Shown: piece by piece, positions 9,444-22,442 of the stretch
Numbering within the stretch: position 1 is the first letter of the stretch
Layout of the letters: each line of letters opens with the position of its first letter
Position numbers and translations under genes: made by a program
From: Rhipidocladum racemiflorum
Taxonomy: Eukaryota; Streptophyta; Magnoliopsida; Poales; Poaceae
Assembly: GCA_036346355.1 (NCBI GenBank)
Contig: CM070591.1
Location: forward strand, 20,444,001-20,508,000
Reading direction: 5' to 3'
DNA: 64,000 bases
Notes under the pieces: model-generated
Databases searched by the model: none
The model's input: the letters and a program-made list of their open reading frames with translations, nothing else
What the model was told of the DNA's origin: nothing

Positions 9444-11506
9444 TGTTCGCGCTAAAAACATGAAGCAGGGTTTTTAGCCTTGAACATACAAGACAACCAT
9501 CGAGTTTGTAAGGCGTGCCAGTCAATTTGACCTGAAATTGACAAGGTAGAGATTATAAGCAAGTCAAAGCCGATAAAATCGAAGATTATCGGCTTAACAC
9601 TAGTCGGCTAAAAGCCGATCAGGAGATAACTAGATTAACCCAGCGGTTGGTCCGGGTACAAGGCAAAATCGGCTTTGAGAAGGCGATGCACAACAAAACA
9701 AAGCAGATCAAACCTGGGGTGAAATCGGCCAAAATCAACCATCGGCGATGCGCAACTCTGTTGATTCCGTTGACTTCCAGGGAGGTTTGTAAATCTAAAA
9801 CGATGCAACAAGGCTTGTAAAAAGTAAATGTGTAGTGTTGAGATTGATCCCTTTATCGCCCAGAGCCCGTCCCTTTTATAATACTCTGGCCGATCCGAGT
9901 CATATATGGATACGGTGGACCTATCCGTATCGGCCTCTGGTCTGATTTCCTTTCCTTGTTCGAAACAGATTCTCTTTCCGATTTGTTTGATGCCGTTTTA
10001 TCCTTTTCATAGAACCTGTAGGATCGAAAGACACGAATATAGCAATCAGAGGGGGGGTGAATGATTGTGCGGAAGCTAAAACCAAATTCTTGATCTACTA
10101 AAAGTTTACCCCAAAACAGAACCAAATAATTGCCTCGTACTCGACAAAAACAGAATGATAGAGGTTCGGTAAAACGAGAATTCCCGGAGATCCAACTGTT
10201 AGATTGATCTGAAATTTGGACACGAGAAACTAGATTCCAATACGAATCGAACCCAAAAAGAATCAGCTCGATCGGACTTACGGATCAAAAGTTATGAGCT
10301 TCGCAAGTTTGCTGTTCCAGAACTTGACGAAAATCAATTTAATCGAAACTTGTAGATTGATCAAGAAAAACAAAAGATTTATCAACAAAACTTTGAGGAA
10401 CACTAGATCAATACCCTAGAGAGGTTTTTGATGGATCAAATCAAGATGAAACTCAAAAAAAACAAAAACCAATCTAGAACTAGAACAAGTATGCAAACAA
10501 GAACCAAAAGAGAATATTGTAGCACACAAGGAACTAGAAGAATTGATCTTTATTTCTTTTGTCTAAAGTACTCTCATCAAAAGAGTACAAACCCTAAAAC
10601 CAAGCTCAAGCTCCCTTGCGCTGTTACGCTACTTGGTTCGATTGATGCCCTTTAACAGAGACACCCTCCTATTTAAAGGACCAACCCACAAGGAGTTACG
10701 AATACGATTCCTATTCCTAGAAGGAATCAGATTCAACACAACTCTACTTGGCCCAACCTGGCCGAGTACAACTCTTGCACGCGTATGGCAACCCTACCAT
10801 ACTTACGTGACTAACTCTATGCACGCGTATGGCCACCTGCCATACTCACGTGACTAACACTTTGCACGCGAATGACCTCCTGCCATTCTCACGTGACTAA
10901 CCATTCTTCATGTGCACCATTCTCTTAGCCCGAACGTCCCGCATGACATCCTTGACCACCAAGACCTCAGTTCCTCCTGAACCTAGTCCCGAACCTCAGT
11001 TCCTCCATGAACCTAGTTCCGGTCCCGTCATCGACCACATTCGTCTTCGAGCAATATCTGCACATGAAGAAACCACAAAACAAATCCGAGCACAAGTCCA
11101 CGACTTGACTCAATGTCAATCCATGCAACTACTCACATGAGCATTGCATAAAGTCCACTTCAAGCATCATGAAATTCTCACAAATTTCATAATCTCAAAA
11201 ACAAATCAAAATTCAAAGTCCAAATTTGCACAAACCCTAATCGAGCAAAAAGCCATTCACGACGGACCAAAAATTTGGTGCCGCGTACATGTAAAACTTC
11301 TTGTCTTTTAAGAACTTGGTCCCACAGTAAAAACGAAACTTACTGTTTCTTGTCAAATTGTCAAACACATGCACAAGCACATTTTGCAAAACCAATTCTA
11401 AGTTAATTTTTCAGTTCAAAGCCAATTTTTCAGCACATGATTTCACAGAACCCTTCTCTCCGAATCTGGACTGATTTTACTAAAATGCCAAATTTTGGTG
11501 CAAACA
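9444..11506 (-). repeat. Tat 3' LTR, split by a solo LTR
   Basis: LTR sequence is at 9444-10016 and 11453-11506, 627 bp in total. It shows scattered differences from the other LTR (for example AACATGAAGCAGGGTTTTTA against AACGTGAAGCAGGGATTTTA), so the insertion is not very recent. Confidence 0.9.
10017..11447 (-). mobile_element. Solo LTR of a Sirevirus-like copia family (1431 bp)
   Basis: It starts TGTAGGATCG and ends GATTTCACA, with GAACC duplicated at 10012-10016 and 11448-11452. Its reverse complement matches the LTRs at 43515 and 48878 (for example GCCAATTTTTCA...CACATGAT). It contains three modules of TCACGTGA-like sequence at about 10800-10905, a 34-bp-scale tandem repeat. A TATA-like TTTAAATAG lies on the minus strand near 10670. 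A lone LTR with target duplication implies LTR-LTR recombination. Confidence 0.92.
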
Positions 11507-11524
11507 TATGCCCCCCGTTTTTGG
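11507..11524 (-). other. Tat polypurine tract
   Basis: On the minus strand CCAAAAACGGGGGGCATA ends at the LTR boundary. Confidence 0.8.
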
Positions 11525-11683
11525 AAGATAACTTGTTATTTTTCAAAAATCCTATCGGCTTCACGTCCATATTAGCTCATGGAGGAATCTTTCTCAGGAA
11601 CCACACCATTAACCACGCCGTAATAATCTCGGTGCGCTTTAAATGCATAACTGTTCCCGCCCGTTCACCTTTTCTCACCGCAG

Positions 11684-11691
11684 TATAAATA
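11684..11691 (+). promoter_or_regulatory. Likely TATA box of the antisense gene
   Basis: TATAAATA lies about 135 bp upstream of the ATG at 11826, a normal spacing for a plant 5' UTR, and points in the direction of the antisense gene. Confidence 0.6.
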
Positions 11692-11825
11692 TGGGGGTCC
11701 CTTTACGGTCATTTTCATTCCTCGAAATCCTTGCTTTCTCAGCGATCGGCTTTCTCCGCATCCTTGGTACTCCTGAGTGTCATTCCTCCGTGCTTTCATC
11801 ATTTCCTCCTCCTGAATCGGCCGAA

Positions 11826-14759
11826 ATGGACGCCTCGCTGGTACTCATTCCGATCCCCAATAGCGATAACCAGTACTTCTTAGGGCCGGTAGGGACGATA
11901 GAAGCCGACACAGTTGTTAACGATGAAATCCCTACGCTTCCTCTTTCAGCTCCGGGCTATAACATAACAGAATGGGGCAAGAGTTTTAGGGCTTGGCCGA
12001 CAGCTCTTAGGAGTTGGAGATCTTGGTATATCAGAATATCGGCTCAAAAGAGAGCAGAGTGGGAAAGGATGGGTATATCCGAAAGCCTTCCTTTGTCTTT
12101 AGCCGCCCCTGAGCCTAACGAACCCTTAGTGGCCGCCGCCTGCTATTTCTGGTCGGATTCTTTCAATGCTTTCTTCTTTCCGACCGGTCCCATTGGCCCA
12201 ACTCTTCTAGACGTAGCTGAGTTGTGTTGTTTAAGGCCTGATGGCAATCAAGTGTCGGCTTTTAGCGGCAAACCTAGGTTCAAGTTGATCCGTTCCAAAG
12301 GGGAGGGTTGGTTCAAGTATATCCAAAACAACAATAAGGTAACCGGCCCGGTATCGGACGCAGAACACGTTGCTTTTCTTAACCTGTGGCTGGACCGGTT
12401 CCTCTTTTGTGGGGCTTCTTTAGGACCAACCCAAGTTTACCAATTTATAGCTGAACAGTTAGTGGAGGGACATCGGCTAGCCTTAGGCAAGACATTGCTA
12501 GGAGCCGTTTACCAAATGATGCATATCATTGGAGTCGGCTTTATACTGGAAATGGCCGTTACGTCGTTGGTAACATCGGCGGCCCCCTTTGGTTCATTCA
12601 GGTTTGTCTTTACTGTGTTTTTGGCCATGTCATCACTTCCGATCCCTCAGACAAATCGGCTTTTCCCACAGAGGATTACCTTGAGGATGCCACCCCTAGG
12701 TTCCAACCCAGCCGATCACCTGGCGAGAAATTAATTTTGTACTCCGGCGATCAAAAAATGTCTCCGGCCGGTTTCCACAAATACATCTCTTTTTTCTTAA
12801 ACTTGAATCACACCAACTTCAGCCGACGAGATTATTTTACATATAGTCAAACAGCCGATTTTCCTTGGCCATCCTTTTTTCGATTAGACGCTGACAGCTC
12901 CTTGATGCCTCAGTCCACTCTCGACCTCATCCCTCTGTTGATTTCCCCTTGCATTCTTCATGTCGGCTTGAGTACCCGTAATAGGACTTTTCAGCCGACT
13001 TACGAATTCTACCACCCTTCTGTTTACGCGCGCCAACTGGGCTTTGGGCAAGTGATCCCCTCTCTCCCACTATTCGATCGGATTGAGCCACGAAACAAGG
13101 TTACCAACATCACCGCTGCGGAGCTCATTCTTGAATTGGCCGATGATCTTCATGTTGTAGATCTACCTTTTCTCGTGTTAAACACGCGTCGAGCAGGTCA
13201 ATTTACTTCGTGGTGGGCCACTGTGGCGGAGTCACTTTTGTCGGAGCGGACCTTGCAGGATGTTATTTCTTCATTCCTTCCCGATTTTCATGAGCCGACA
13301 GAGGCTGCTTCTGGGTCTAGTTCGAGTTCTGGTTATACTAACTCGTCTTTAGAGGTATTTTGTCCTTGATACGCTTCCATCAAAGGGTATTTCTGTCGGC
13401 TAATCGTATTTTAAATTTTTATAGTCCAGCAAAAGGTCAATCCCTCCGCGCGCATCATCGGCCGACGAGAGGTCCAAGCGACAGAGACCGTCGGCCGCTC
13501 TAGCGGGTCTTTCCTCCGAGACTTTGGGTACCAACAGTCCGTCGTTGTCAACCCTTGCCGAACAGCGTGCCGAGAGTAAGTTTTTCCGATCAAGACACCT
13601 ATTTTAACAGCCGATGAGACCAGGGTCTAGCGGCTAATCTTTGATGCCCGTTTCTTCCAGAGAAAAAGAAAAACGGGGGCTGCAGGGTTGTCATAAAGCG
13701 GTTTCCCAAACCTGCCAGTCGTGATGCGGTAACTTCTCCTGCCGGATCGGCTACTGCGGTTAGCTTTATTCCTTTAGAAATCCTCTTTTTGTCGACTTTT
13801 ATTTATACCCGGACATTGAACTCTCTTTTCAGGAAACCCCTTCTGTTCAGATGATTGAAGCTTTAGCCGATACTCAAGGAAATCCGGCGGCCATGCTTCC
13901 CTCATCGGCTCCTGCCCTTGCGCTGCCACCTGCTTCTTCACCAGCACCATCGACCGCTGCCCCGGCTGTCCCTGTGGTTCCTCATGCTGAAAGCCCGACG
14001 CCTGAAGCGGACCCTGTTGATCTCCTGGGCTTTTCTTTGGATGAACTGGGCGACCCTGAGATCATGGCTACTACCGATTACCCGGTTGACGTTCAGCAGA
14101 TCATTGACGCCGTTGCAGAGGCATCAGCTGCCGTGACTTCCGCGCCAGGAATGCAGGAACGGCTTAATCGCCTCTTCCATGAAGTCATGCAGCCGGAAGC
14201 CCATCTCTTAGCTGACACGCAGCCTCTGAGGACAGCTATGGCCGCGATGGAAGCCGACCTGCCTCCGGAAGTCATGAGGGCTCTTCTAGATGTTTGTCAC
14301 TTGGACGCCCAGAGGGACACAGTCGCAGCTGCTAAGGAAAGGATTGCCCAGCGTGCTGCGCAGCAAGCCGATCAGGATACCTTGGATAGATTGGTGGCCG
14401 ACGCGAAGGCCAAGAAACAACAGTATGACCAAGGTATTTCTAGTTTTAGATCAGCCAAGATGAAGCAAAAAGATCTGGAATCTACGAAGAAGTCTCTGGA
14501 AGAGCAGTTGGCCAAAGTGACTCAGCAAATGGCAGATCTCCAGACATCCCTCTCCACATCGGCTTCATCTTTATCGGCGCAGAAACGCACCCTAGGTGAC
14601 ATGGTGGCAGCGGTCAAGAGTCAATCAGCTAAGATGAAGGCAATCCCTGGGAGCGCGATTGACGATAGGCGTATTGTTGATAATGTTCAGGATATCATCG
14701 CCAAAGCTGCGGGGGCTTTATCAGGTCTAGGAGCTCATTTGCCCGGATCAGGGCTGTAA
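11826..14759 (+). pseudogene. Antisense gene of the Tat element: plant-mobile-domain-like plus coiled coil
   Basis: This multi-exon gene runs opposite to gag-pol. I read exons at 11826-13354, 13425-13575, 13661-13728 and 13833-14759. Introns have GT...AG ends and phases fit (0, then 1+2, then 0); donors include GTAAGT and GTAACT, acceptors TTTATAG, CTTCCAG and TTTTCAG. The first part resembles the plant mobile domain (MAIN-like): PTLLDVAELCCLRPDG, LNLWLDRFLFCG and GGPLWFIQVCLYCVFG. The last exon is alanine-rich, then a coiled coil of about 90 residues (KQKDLESTKKSLEEQLAKV). A frame change near 12530-12565 separates MMHIIG from GNIGGPLWF, so one indel is present. Additional antisense ORFs are known in Tat elements and PMD proteins are known in transposons; the role here is unknown. 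Confidence 0.75.
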
Positions 14760-14903
14760 TTTTTAAACAATGTTTTGTCGTTCGTGGTGGAATATTTGTC
14801 TGACTTGTGATTTTGGGATGGTTGGATGCAACAATTTCATTATCGGTTTAGGAAGCCGATTGTTTTAATGTATCCGTTCCTTCGGTGATGTGATTGGTTA
14901 TAT

Positions 14904-17900
14904 CTATGCTCCGACCCAAACGCTATGGTAGTATGTCTTCAGATACTTTCCATTGATTGCTTTAGGTAGCATTAATCCATCCAAGGTTTCAAGTATGTAC
15001 GAGTTTCCGTCAATCGGTCGATTTATTTTGTAAGGTCCTTCCCAAGTTGGAGACCATTTGCCAAATCGATTATCTTTTGATCTGATTGGCAGTATAGTTT
15101 TCTAGACTAAATCGGCTTGACTAAAGCACTTCGGTACAACTTTCTTATTATATGACCTGGCAACTCTTTCCTTGTTCCTTTTAAGCCGATCCAACGTGAT
15201 TAGCCTCAACTCGGCCAAGTCGTCTAGGTTGTCTAGCATTGCTTGCTTGTATTCATCAGCTGGCAATCTCTCTTGCTCAGATACTCTAACCGACCCGATG
15301 TTGATTTCCACAGGTAAAACGGCTTCTTATCCATACACTAGTTGAAAAGGCGACATTTGGTCGATCCATGGTAAGATAGCCGATAAGCCCATAAAGCTTC
15401 TGATAATGTTGAGTGACAATTCCTTGGTCTTTCTTCAATTTTTCTTTTTATCAGCTTTATCAATGTCTTATTCGACGACTTAGCCTGTCCATTGGCCTGA
15501 GCGTAGTAAGGCGAGGAATTAAGCAGCTTTATACCTAGGCTTTTCGCAAATTCTTGGAATTCCTTGGACATGAATACCGTTCCTTGGTCGGTTGTGATTG
15601 TTTGGGGAATCCCGAACCAGTGGACAATGTGTTCGTTGACAAAGCCGATTAATTATGTGCTGGTGACCCTTTTTAGTGGTATGGCTTCAACCCATTTTGA
15701 GAAGTAATCGGTTGCTGCTAGAATGAATTTATGTCCTCTGCTAGATGATGGGAATATTTGGCCGATTATATCCATGCCCCATCCTCTGAACGGCCATGGT
15801 TTGACGATTGGGTATAAAGCTGATGCTGGTGCCGACTGTATGTTACCAAATTTTTGGCATGTTTGGCATCCTTTGTAATATCTAAAACATTCTTCTAACA
15901 TCGTCGGCCAAAAATATCCCGTTCGTCTTAATATCCATTTCATTTTATGAGCCGATTGATGCGACCCACAAATTCCTTCATGAACCTCTCCCATTGCTAT
16001 CTTGGCTTCCTCTGTCCCCAAGCATCTTAGTAACAAGCCTTCCATAGTTCGAAAATATAGTACGTCTTCCAATAGAACGTATTTGAGTGCTTTTCGTCTG
16101 ACTTTTTGATCAGTCGGCTTAGATGGGTCAGACAAATAGTCCCTTATTTCTGTTCTCCAGTCGACAGGATGAACGCACATAATCGGCCAATTATCCAGCT
16201 CGATCGTTTCCTGTCGGCTTTTATTTCTATAACCCGATGCACATTGCGCCAGTAGGTTCGCCTTGTCATTGGCCTCTCTAGGGATATGATCTATGGAGAA
16301 TGTTGTAAATGTTTCAATAATCTGGAGGCATTGATGCAAATATTGAGCTAGCGTATCGTCGTTGCATCGGTATTCCCCTTTGACTTGTTGTACAACCAAC
16401 AATGAATCTCCGAAGGCTTCAGCGTCTTTTACCCCGATGATGTTCAGCAATTTCAGCCCTCTTAACAGTGCTTCATATTCTGCTTGATTGTTATAAAATC
16501 GACCATTTAGCCGATACATGAACTTAAAGTTTTGTTTCTTTGGCGAAACCAAAATTATACCGATGCCTTCTCCTTCTTGGCAAACAGATCCGTCAAAGTA
16601 TAATTGCCAAGGAGTCACATCGGCCATTCCGGCTAACGTAGCAGTCCCTGTAATGAAATCGGCTATGACTTGTCCTTTTACAGACTTAGCCGATTCGTAT
16701 GTAAGGTCGAACTCGGTTAAAGCATACGCCCATTTTCCAAGTCGACCTGCAAAATCGGTGCAGATAGAATATATTTAACTACGTCGGTTTTGCAAACTAT
16801 GATGCACTTTGATGCCAAAATATAATGTCTTAACTTAGTGCAAGCAAAATATAAAGATAAACACAATTTTTCTACCTGGGGATATCTCGACTCTGCGTCT
16901 AAGAGACGTCTGCTCAAGTAGAATATGGCTCGTTCCTTCCCATCGGCTTCCTGTGTTAGAACCGCCCCTACTGTATCTCCTTCAGCCGATATATATAATT
17001 TGAAAGGTATACCATGCTTTGGTGCGGCCAACACTGGCGGACTCATCAGATAACTCTTCACATCATTGAAGGCTTTTTGTTGATCGACTCCCCACTTGAA
17101 CTCTTGGTCGTTTTTAATCTTTAAAAGTGGCGCAAAAGCCCGAATTCGTCCGGACAAATTTGAAATGAAGCATCGCAAGTAATTGATTTTGCCTATCAGT
17201 ACTTGTAACTCCTTTTTATTTGTCGGCGGCTTAGTATTGGCTATAGCTTTCACTTTTGCTTGGTTTATTTCAATCCCTTTTTCGTGTACTGTAAACCCAA
17301 GGAATTGTCCAGCCGATACTCCAAAAGCGCATTTGAGCGGGTTCATTTTTAACCCGTGTGCTCGTGTATTTTCGAACATTTTTTCCAAATCGACTAAGTG
17401 TTGCCAATCTTCTTTGGATTTTACTACCACATCATCGATGTAGATCTCCACAGTATTGCCAATTAAATTGTGGAAAATATGGCTCATAGCACGTTGATAA
17501 GTGGCGCCGGCGTTTTTTAAACCGAATGTCATAACGGTCCATTCGTATAGCCCTAAAGCCCCTGGGCACCTGAAGGCTGTTTTGGGTATATCGGCCTCTG
17601 CCATGAATATTTGATTATATCCGGCATTCCCATCCAAAAAACTTATAATTCTATTCCCGGATGCAGCATCGATAAGCATACCGGCTATAGGCATCGGATA
17701 TTCGTCTTTTGGTGTGGCTTTATTTAAGTCTCTAAAATCGACACATACCCGAAGTTTGCCGTTTTTCTTCTTTACAAGAACGATATTTGAGACCCACTCA
17801 GCATATCGGCAAGGCCGGATAAACTTGGCCTCTAGTAATTGCCCTACTTCTTCCTTTATGGCATCGTACAATGTAGGATTAAATCGTCTAGGATACTGTT

Positions 17901-18228
17901 TAAATGGTCGATATCCAGGCTTTATGGGTAGCCGATGTTCAACCAACCGTCGGCTTAAACCTGGCATCTCATAGTATTCCCATGCAAAACAATCTCTATA
18001 TTTTTTGAGTATTTCGACCAACTTTGTTTTGTAATTGGATTCTAATTTAGCACTTACAAACGTTGGTCTCTTCTCATCACCTTCCCCAATGTTGATTTCT
18101 TCAAGCAAATCGGCAGAGGTAAATCCTAACCCTTTCCTTTCTTCCTCGAAGTCTTCGACGGCTTCCTCGTATTCTTCTTGCCGATAGCTTCTTGCCTCCT
18201 GTAATCTTGCTATTGTCTTGGACTCCAT
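14904..18228 (-). pseudogene. Tat pol: RT, RNase H, second RNase H, integrase
   Basis: From the right: an acidic linker, reverse transcriptase (VDFRDLNKAT, MTFGLKNAGATYQRAM, catalytic YIDDVVVKS at about 17440), RNase H (AIFYLSRRLLDAESRYPQ), a frameshift near 16720, a second RNase H-like domain beginning WQLYFDGSVCQEG (about 16600), the integrase zinc finger (HKMKWILRRTGYFWPTM...CQTCQ, about 15930), the core (WGMDIIGQIF, and SPYYAQANGQ) and a C-terminal part ending at the TAG at 14904-14906. In-frame stops occur near 15653 and at 15102 (DLV followed by stop, where DLVWK is usual), and another frame change lies near 15330. The tandem RNase H arrangement is characteristic of Tat. Broken, so not functional. 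Confidence 0.9.
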
Positions 18229-21200
18229 CTTCTTACTACTTCGCTTGTCCGATCAAACGTGTTAGGTCTGACGCTGATCGGCTTGAATCCCGATTTCTCG
18301 ATACAGATGAAATCATAATCGTTCAAAGTCTTTCCTGATATACATTCAGCTTCTTCATGTGGCCAATTGGTATCAGGGCTGGCCATGGCGATATGAGCCG
18401 ATGTATCAGCAGGTACAACCTCAACTGCATCATCGTTCCATTGCACCAACTTCTGATGCATGGTTGATGGTATGCAGCAATTAGCGTGGATCCAGTCCCG
18501 CCTGTAATTGCCTTTTGCCTCTATCACGAAAAATGCAGTCGGCAAGGTTTTACTGCCGATCGTTAATTCCGACATCATCACCCCTTTAGCTTCGGTGGGA
18601 TCTCCCGTGAAGTCATTTAACACCATGTTCGTTTTGATCAGGTCTTCGTCGGCTTTACCCAATTTTTTAAAAGTACTCAACGGCATTAGATTAACTGTCG
18701 CCCCACCATCGACCAACATTCTTGATATCGGTCGGCCATTAATATACCCTTTGAGGTATAATGGCTTCATATGCCGATGCTTATCTTGTGGCTTCTCAAA
18801 TACGGCATCTGGTGCCCCGAGGCACAGCTGGGCAAATACTTCTTCATCCGATTCCTCGGTTTTGAACTCAGCGGGTAGAGTGAATACCATGTTTATATCC
18901 ATCGGTGGTGTATCGTCTCGGATCATTGGAGATCCGGATTCGACCGATTGATCTGAATCACTATCGGTTTGTTCCTTTTTCCTCCATTCCTGTTTTGTAG
19001 CTGGTGCAGGTCTTAGCTTATTGAATACCCAGTCTCTTTCTCTCTCCTTTTCAGCCTCCCTTTCCTCTTATGTCTTCAGCCGCTGAAGCCGTCTGAGCTG
19101 TGATTTGCTAAGACCTGAGGGACACCACCTAGGTTTAGGTTCTATCGGCTTCCTGATTTTTCCGGCCAGATTGCTCATTTCGCTGCCAAATTCTGTCTCG
19201 ATTGTATTGTGAGAAGCCGATATTTCTGGAGTTCGGGAGGACTCGCCTTCTAATGTTGACAATCTTTCATGGATCGGCCTTCTGCTTCCAACCCCTAGTC
19301 GATCATGTACTGGCATGGACAGTCTATCCTTCACCGATTGATTTGGCCGACTCATGGATGAGTGTTGCATAGGGCATGATAGTGCTGTGGGTAAGATCAT
19401 CCCCTTTTCCCAGCAAAATTGCCAAAAGGGACATTGTCGGTATTCCTCTTCCTCGGTAGTTGGCCGATGAGGCACATCTGGCCGCCAATATTCGTCCTTT
19501 AGTTGCTTTGGTCGATAGAAGTTATTGGACTGTCGGGTGCTATATCTCTGACTTATCCTTTCATACTTCCCCAAGAGTTGCGAGAAAGTCGGCTTTGATT
19601 TGAAATTGGCTTTCCTTGGAGCTCTCTCCGCCCTATACCATTTCCCGACTTCCAAATCCCCTCTTGGCTTCACTGTTCTCGAGTTCTGCCCATTTTTATC
19701 GGCCTCTATTTGTATAGAGCCGATAGTAATTTGCACTGTTTCGTCTCCTTTTGACCGTATCTCAACTTTTTTAGTCGGCTTGATATTCTCTTCCGCAAAT
19801 TCTTTTCCTTTTCGTGAACATTGAACCATGTTGATTTGGAAAGGATTCACATCTATTTGCATAGCCGATTCTTCTGCAAACTTCAATCTTCCATCGGCGA
19901 TAGCCGACTGAATCTGTTGTCGAAAAATATTGCAATCGTTAGTATTATGTGAAAACGAATGGTGCCATTTACAATACCTTCGCTTTTTAATTTCTTCGGT
20001 CGATGGGATGACGTGTCCTTCTGGTAGTCTTATGAGTTTTTCTTGCAGCAATAAATCAAATATCTTATCACACTTCGACACATCATATGAATACTTAACT
20101 TCTGCCTTATGTTTTGTCGGCTTGAGTAAAGAGCACACGAGCGACCTTTTGGAACCCTTGGTCCACTCGGCTGTGTTTATTCCTGCCTCTTCGTCCTCAG
20201 AAGTGTCGCTTGAATTATACTCTACCATGTTTACCTTGGCCTTTTCATTACCGCTTGATCTAAATCTGTCCTTAAACCCCTTGTTTTCTGCAAATTGACT
20301 TTCGTGTGCCGATACGCGATGGAGTAAGTGGCCTAGATCGGGGAATTATTGGCCTGACAGTTTCTCTTTTAATGGTGGGATTAGCCCTTGAAATGCTAGG
20401 TCGGCTAATTGATCATCAGGTAATGTTACGCTGAAGCATCTATTTCGCACGCCTCTAAACCTTCTAATGTAGTCGGAAACCGATTCGCCGTACTTCTGTC
20501 GGACCGAGCTAAGATCAGAAATTCTAAGCTCCATAGTTCCCGAGAAGAAGTATTCATGAAATTGGCTTTCCAAATCATTCCAAAAATGAACTGAATTTGG
20601 AGGCAAATTGGTAAACCAAGTAAATGCTGCACCGGGTAATGACAAAGGAAATAGCCTAATCCTTAACCCGTCAGAATGTGCAGCTTTCCCACACTGAGCC
20701 ATAAATCGCCCGATATGTTCGATGGTGGTAACGGAATCATCGCCCGAAAATTTGGCAAAGTCTGGTATTCTAAAGTTGTGTGGATACGGTATACGATCTA
20801 TGTAATCGGGATATGGCTTCCTATAGCCGATTACCCTTCCTTTAGGCTGTAAATCGAACTGTTCTCTTAAAACATTAGCAATTTGTTCAGCCCAATTGAC
20901 ATTGTCGGCTTGCGGTGCAACCGGACACTGCCAATTTTCGTTATTCACACCCTGCCCCCCGAGTGTGAACTCGGGTCGTTGCCCAAACTGTGCCGCAGGA
21001 GGTCTTGGCACTTGGTCATAATCGTGGTTTCTAAAAACCAACCTATCGGGTATAGGTGCAAGAGGCTCAACGTGAGGCACTACTCTATACGGCGCTTGGT
21101 TTCTGACTACGGTTCCCTGTGATTGTGGAACATGATCTGTTTCGATCGGCCGGGAAGCCGACAAACCGACACCTCCAATAGAGGGTCCATTTGATGGGCT

Positions 21201-21779
21201 TGGCACACTCATTTTTGCCCCATCCGTATGTCCATGGTAGTGTGCAATTCCGTCTTTTTGCGAACTAGGTTTCAACACAGTAGGTTGAGTCGGCACCATG
21301 ATAGGTGTGTGTGCCGACATGTTTACCGTGTTGGTATTGGGTGTTATGGAGTATACTGGGTATGTAGGGAGGGTTTGTAACGGATCTAGTAGGCTCCCAG
21401 ACACAGCCAATTCCTGAGCAATTGTTTTTACACTATTTTCTATCATCGGTTTCAACGTAGACACTAGAGCCGATGACTGATTAATTAGTGCATGATGCAC
21501 AGATTGCTCAATCATATTTGACAGATCGACTTGAGCAGGTGCATATCGGCTTACCGGATCAGATGGTGAATCGCCGATAGGGTTGATTGTTGGAAGTGCA
21601 GCCTTCTGAGTAACGCCTCGGCGTGTTTTCTAGAAACACCGCAACATCATCTCCTCCAAGGCTGCCTTTCGGTCTTCGATCTCTTTCCGCTGCTCGGGAG
21701 TTAAATCGACCATTTTCGGCGCGATTATAGCATCCGCGTTGATATCGGCGGTGACTGCAGGTTTATCGGTTGATGACAT
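18210..21779 (-). pseudogene. Tat gag and protease
   Basis: The ATG at 21779 follows the PBS by 11 bases and opens MSSTDKPAVTADINAD. The same frame can be followed to 18210 but is closed by stops at 21630-21632, about 20346 and about 19068. The gag core lies at about 20430-20860 (RIPYPHNFRIPDFAKFSGDD, TWFTNLPPNS, YIRRFRGVRNRCF), the usual retrotransposon gag pattern. The aspartic protease is MLVDGGATVNLMPLS at about 18710. A frameshift at about 18220 then leads into RT. All three stops could be single-base changes. Confidence 0.88.
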
Positions 21780-21790
21780 CTTGATTTTCT

Positions 21791-21810
21791 TGGTCCCACC
21801 GGGCGTGCCA
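21791..21810 (-). other. Tat primer-binding site
   Basis: Minus-strand TGGCACGCCCGGTGGGACCA begins five bases inside the 5' LTR. It is not the tRNA-Met type. I did not assign the tRNA. Confidence 0.65.
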
Positions 21811-21815
21811 AAATA

Positions 21816-22442
21816 TGTTCGCGCTAAAAACGTGAAGCAGGGATTTTAACCTCGAACATACAAGACAAACACCGAGTTTGTAAGGCGTGCCAGTCAATTT
21901 GACCTGGAATTGACAAGGTAGAGATTATAAGCAAGTCAAAGCCGATAAAATCGAAGATTATCGGCTTAACACTAGTCGGCTAAAAGCCGATCAGGAGATA
22001 ACTAGATCAACCTAGCGGTTGGTCCGGGTACAAGGCAAAATCGGCTTTGAGAAGGCGATGCGCAACAAAACAAAGCAGATCAAACCTGGGGTGAAATCGG
22101 CCAAAACCAACAATCGGCGATGTGCAACTCTGTTGATTCCGTTGACTTCCAGGGAGGTTTGTAAATCTAAAACGATGCAACAAGGCTTGTAAAAAGTAAA
22201 TGTGTAGCGTTGAGATTGATCCCTTTATCGCCCAGAGCCCGTCCCTTTTATAATACTCTGGCCGATCCGAGTCATATATGGATACGGTGGACCTATCCGT
22301 ATCGGCCTCTGGTCTGATTTCCTTTCTTTGTTCGAAACGGATTCTCTTTCCGATTTGTTTGATGCCGTTTTATCCCTTCCATAGAACCCTTCTCTCCGAA
22401 TCTAGACTGATTTTACTAAAATGCCAAATTTCAGTGCAAACA
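21816..22442 (-). repeat. Tat 5' LTR (627 bp)
   Basis: On the minus strand it begins TGTTTGCACTG and ends GCGCGAACA. Uninterrupted copy. Confidence 0.92.

Larger units (their letters stand above)
9444..22442 (-). mobile_element. Ty3/gypsy retrotransposon of Tat type with antisense gene, 13.0 kb including a nested solo LTR
   Basis: The LTRs at 9444-11506 (interrupted) and 21816-22442 are both 627 bp once the nested solo LTR and its duplicated 5 bp are removed. The element lies on the minus strand: PBS at 21791-21810, gag from 21779, pol ending at 14904, polypurine tract at 11507-11524. Pol has RT, RNase H, a second RNase H-like domain, then integrase, the order known for the Tat lineage. Flanks are GCCTT (9439-9443) and GACTT (22443-22447), a 5-bp duplication with one substitution. 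It sits in the right terminal repeat of a Stowaway MITE. Numerous stops and frameshifts make it defective. Confidence 0.92.

Noticed and set aside
12601..12650. Intron between the two halves of the antisense mobile-domain exon
   Set aside because: A GT at 12602 and an AG at 12650 exist, but the phases do not fit and the second frame is coding right through this stretch, so an indel upstream is the better explanation.
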